Below, one piece after another: positions 50,689 through 50,719 of a DNA stretch of 50,719 nt; the stretch's first letter is position 1; the number at the start of each line of letters is the position of its first letter. Position numbers and translations under genes: made by a program. The DNA is from an uncultured Gemmiger sp. (GTDB taxonomy: Bacteria; Bacillota; Clostridia; Oscillospirales; Ruminococcaceae), in contig CAKSUQ010000018.1 in the NCBI GenBank assembly GCA_934502625.1, positions 1 to 50,719 on the forward strand. The letters run 5' to 3'. The notes under the pieces are model-generated. The model was not told where the DNA came from and did no database searches. It saw nothing but the letters and a program-made list of their open reading frames with translations.

Positions 50689-50719
50689 GCGATATGCGTT
50701 GATGCGGGAGGTTGCCGCC

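Overview
The window looks like chromosome of a GC-rich, Gram-positive gut Firmicute, most likely Oscillospiraceae (the Faecalibacterium/Subdoligranulum/Gemmiger group). This rests on the mix of Firmicute traits (a T-box, a yybP-ykoY riboswitch, RqcH, TrmK, ZapA, a LytR-CpsA-Psr protein, a sortase-type surface protein, consensus sigma-A promoters) with GC-rich codon use and many short palindromic intergenic repeats. No 16S gene or other species marker is present, so the genus is inference. No rRNA, tRNA, CRISPR array, prophage or transposase was seen.

Layout. 1-4.1 kb: 3' end of a sensor histidine kinase, then a large repeat-rich cell-wall surface protein on the minus strand. 4.1-7.8 kb: a sugar-type MFS transporter divergent from a GH31 alpha-glucosidase. 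8.0-15.4 kb: one operon with its own promoter and terminator for a decorated surface glycan (three glycosyltransferases, a hexapeptide acyltransferase, a sulfotransferase, a class V aminotransferase and a cytidylyltransferase-oxidoreductase fusion). 15.4-21.5 kb: small DUF6514-like protein, XRE regulator, FtsW, a polytopic membrane protein and an LCP protein with a large unassigned C-terminal half. 21.5-24.9 kb: a tryptophan ABC transporter (trpXYZ type) behind a Trp T-box, followed by a 12-codon leader ORF containing a Trp codon. 25-29.3 kb: galM, a TrpR/YerC-like regulator, a small membrane protein, rmuC, degV. 29.5-31.0 kb (minus): an orphan Na+-pump decarboxylase beta subunit plus a 40-residue OadG-like peptide, behind a yybP-ykoY (Mn2+) riboswitch. 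31-35.5 kb (minus): GH13 enzyme and glycogen phosphorylase. 35.7-41.9 kb: zapA, peptidase U32, dut, maf, mreB, a sigma factor and a zinc-ribbon protein. 41.9-50.5 kb: two large GT-C-like membrane proteins, a DUF1858 protein, trmK, Nif3, rqcH and a lipoprotein. The last 100 bases hold a strong promoter and the start of an untranslated leader.

How the parts fit. GH31, MFS, GalM, GH13 and GlgP form a dispersed alpha-glucan/glycogen metabolism set. The glycan operon, LCP protein, FtsW, MreB and ZapA serve the envelope and division. Two loci read as RNA-controlled transport units: Trp uptake under tRNA-Trp sensing, and a possible metal- or Na+-linked pump under a Mn2+ riboswitch. The second is the best candidate for an undescribed system: the decarboxylase beta subunit has no alpha or biotin-carrier partner here, and the riboswitch class normally controls manganese homeostasis.

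Two families of palindromic repeats punctuate the window. Five copies of a 135-145 bp element sit mostly within about 10 bp after stop codons and look like mobile-element-derived terminators. A second family is built on TGTAGGGGCG-type ends.
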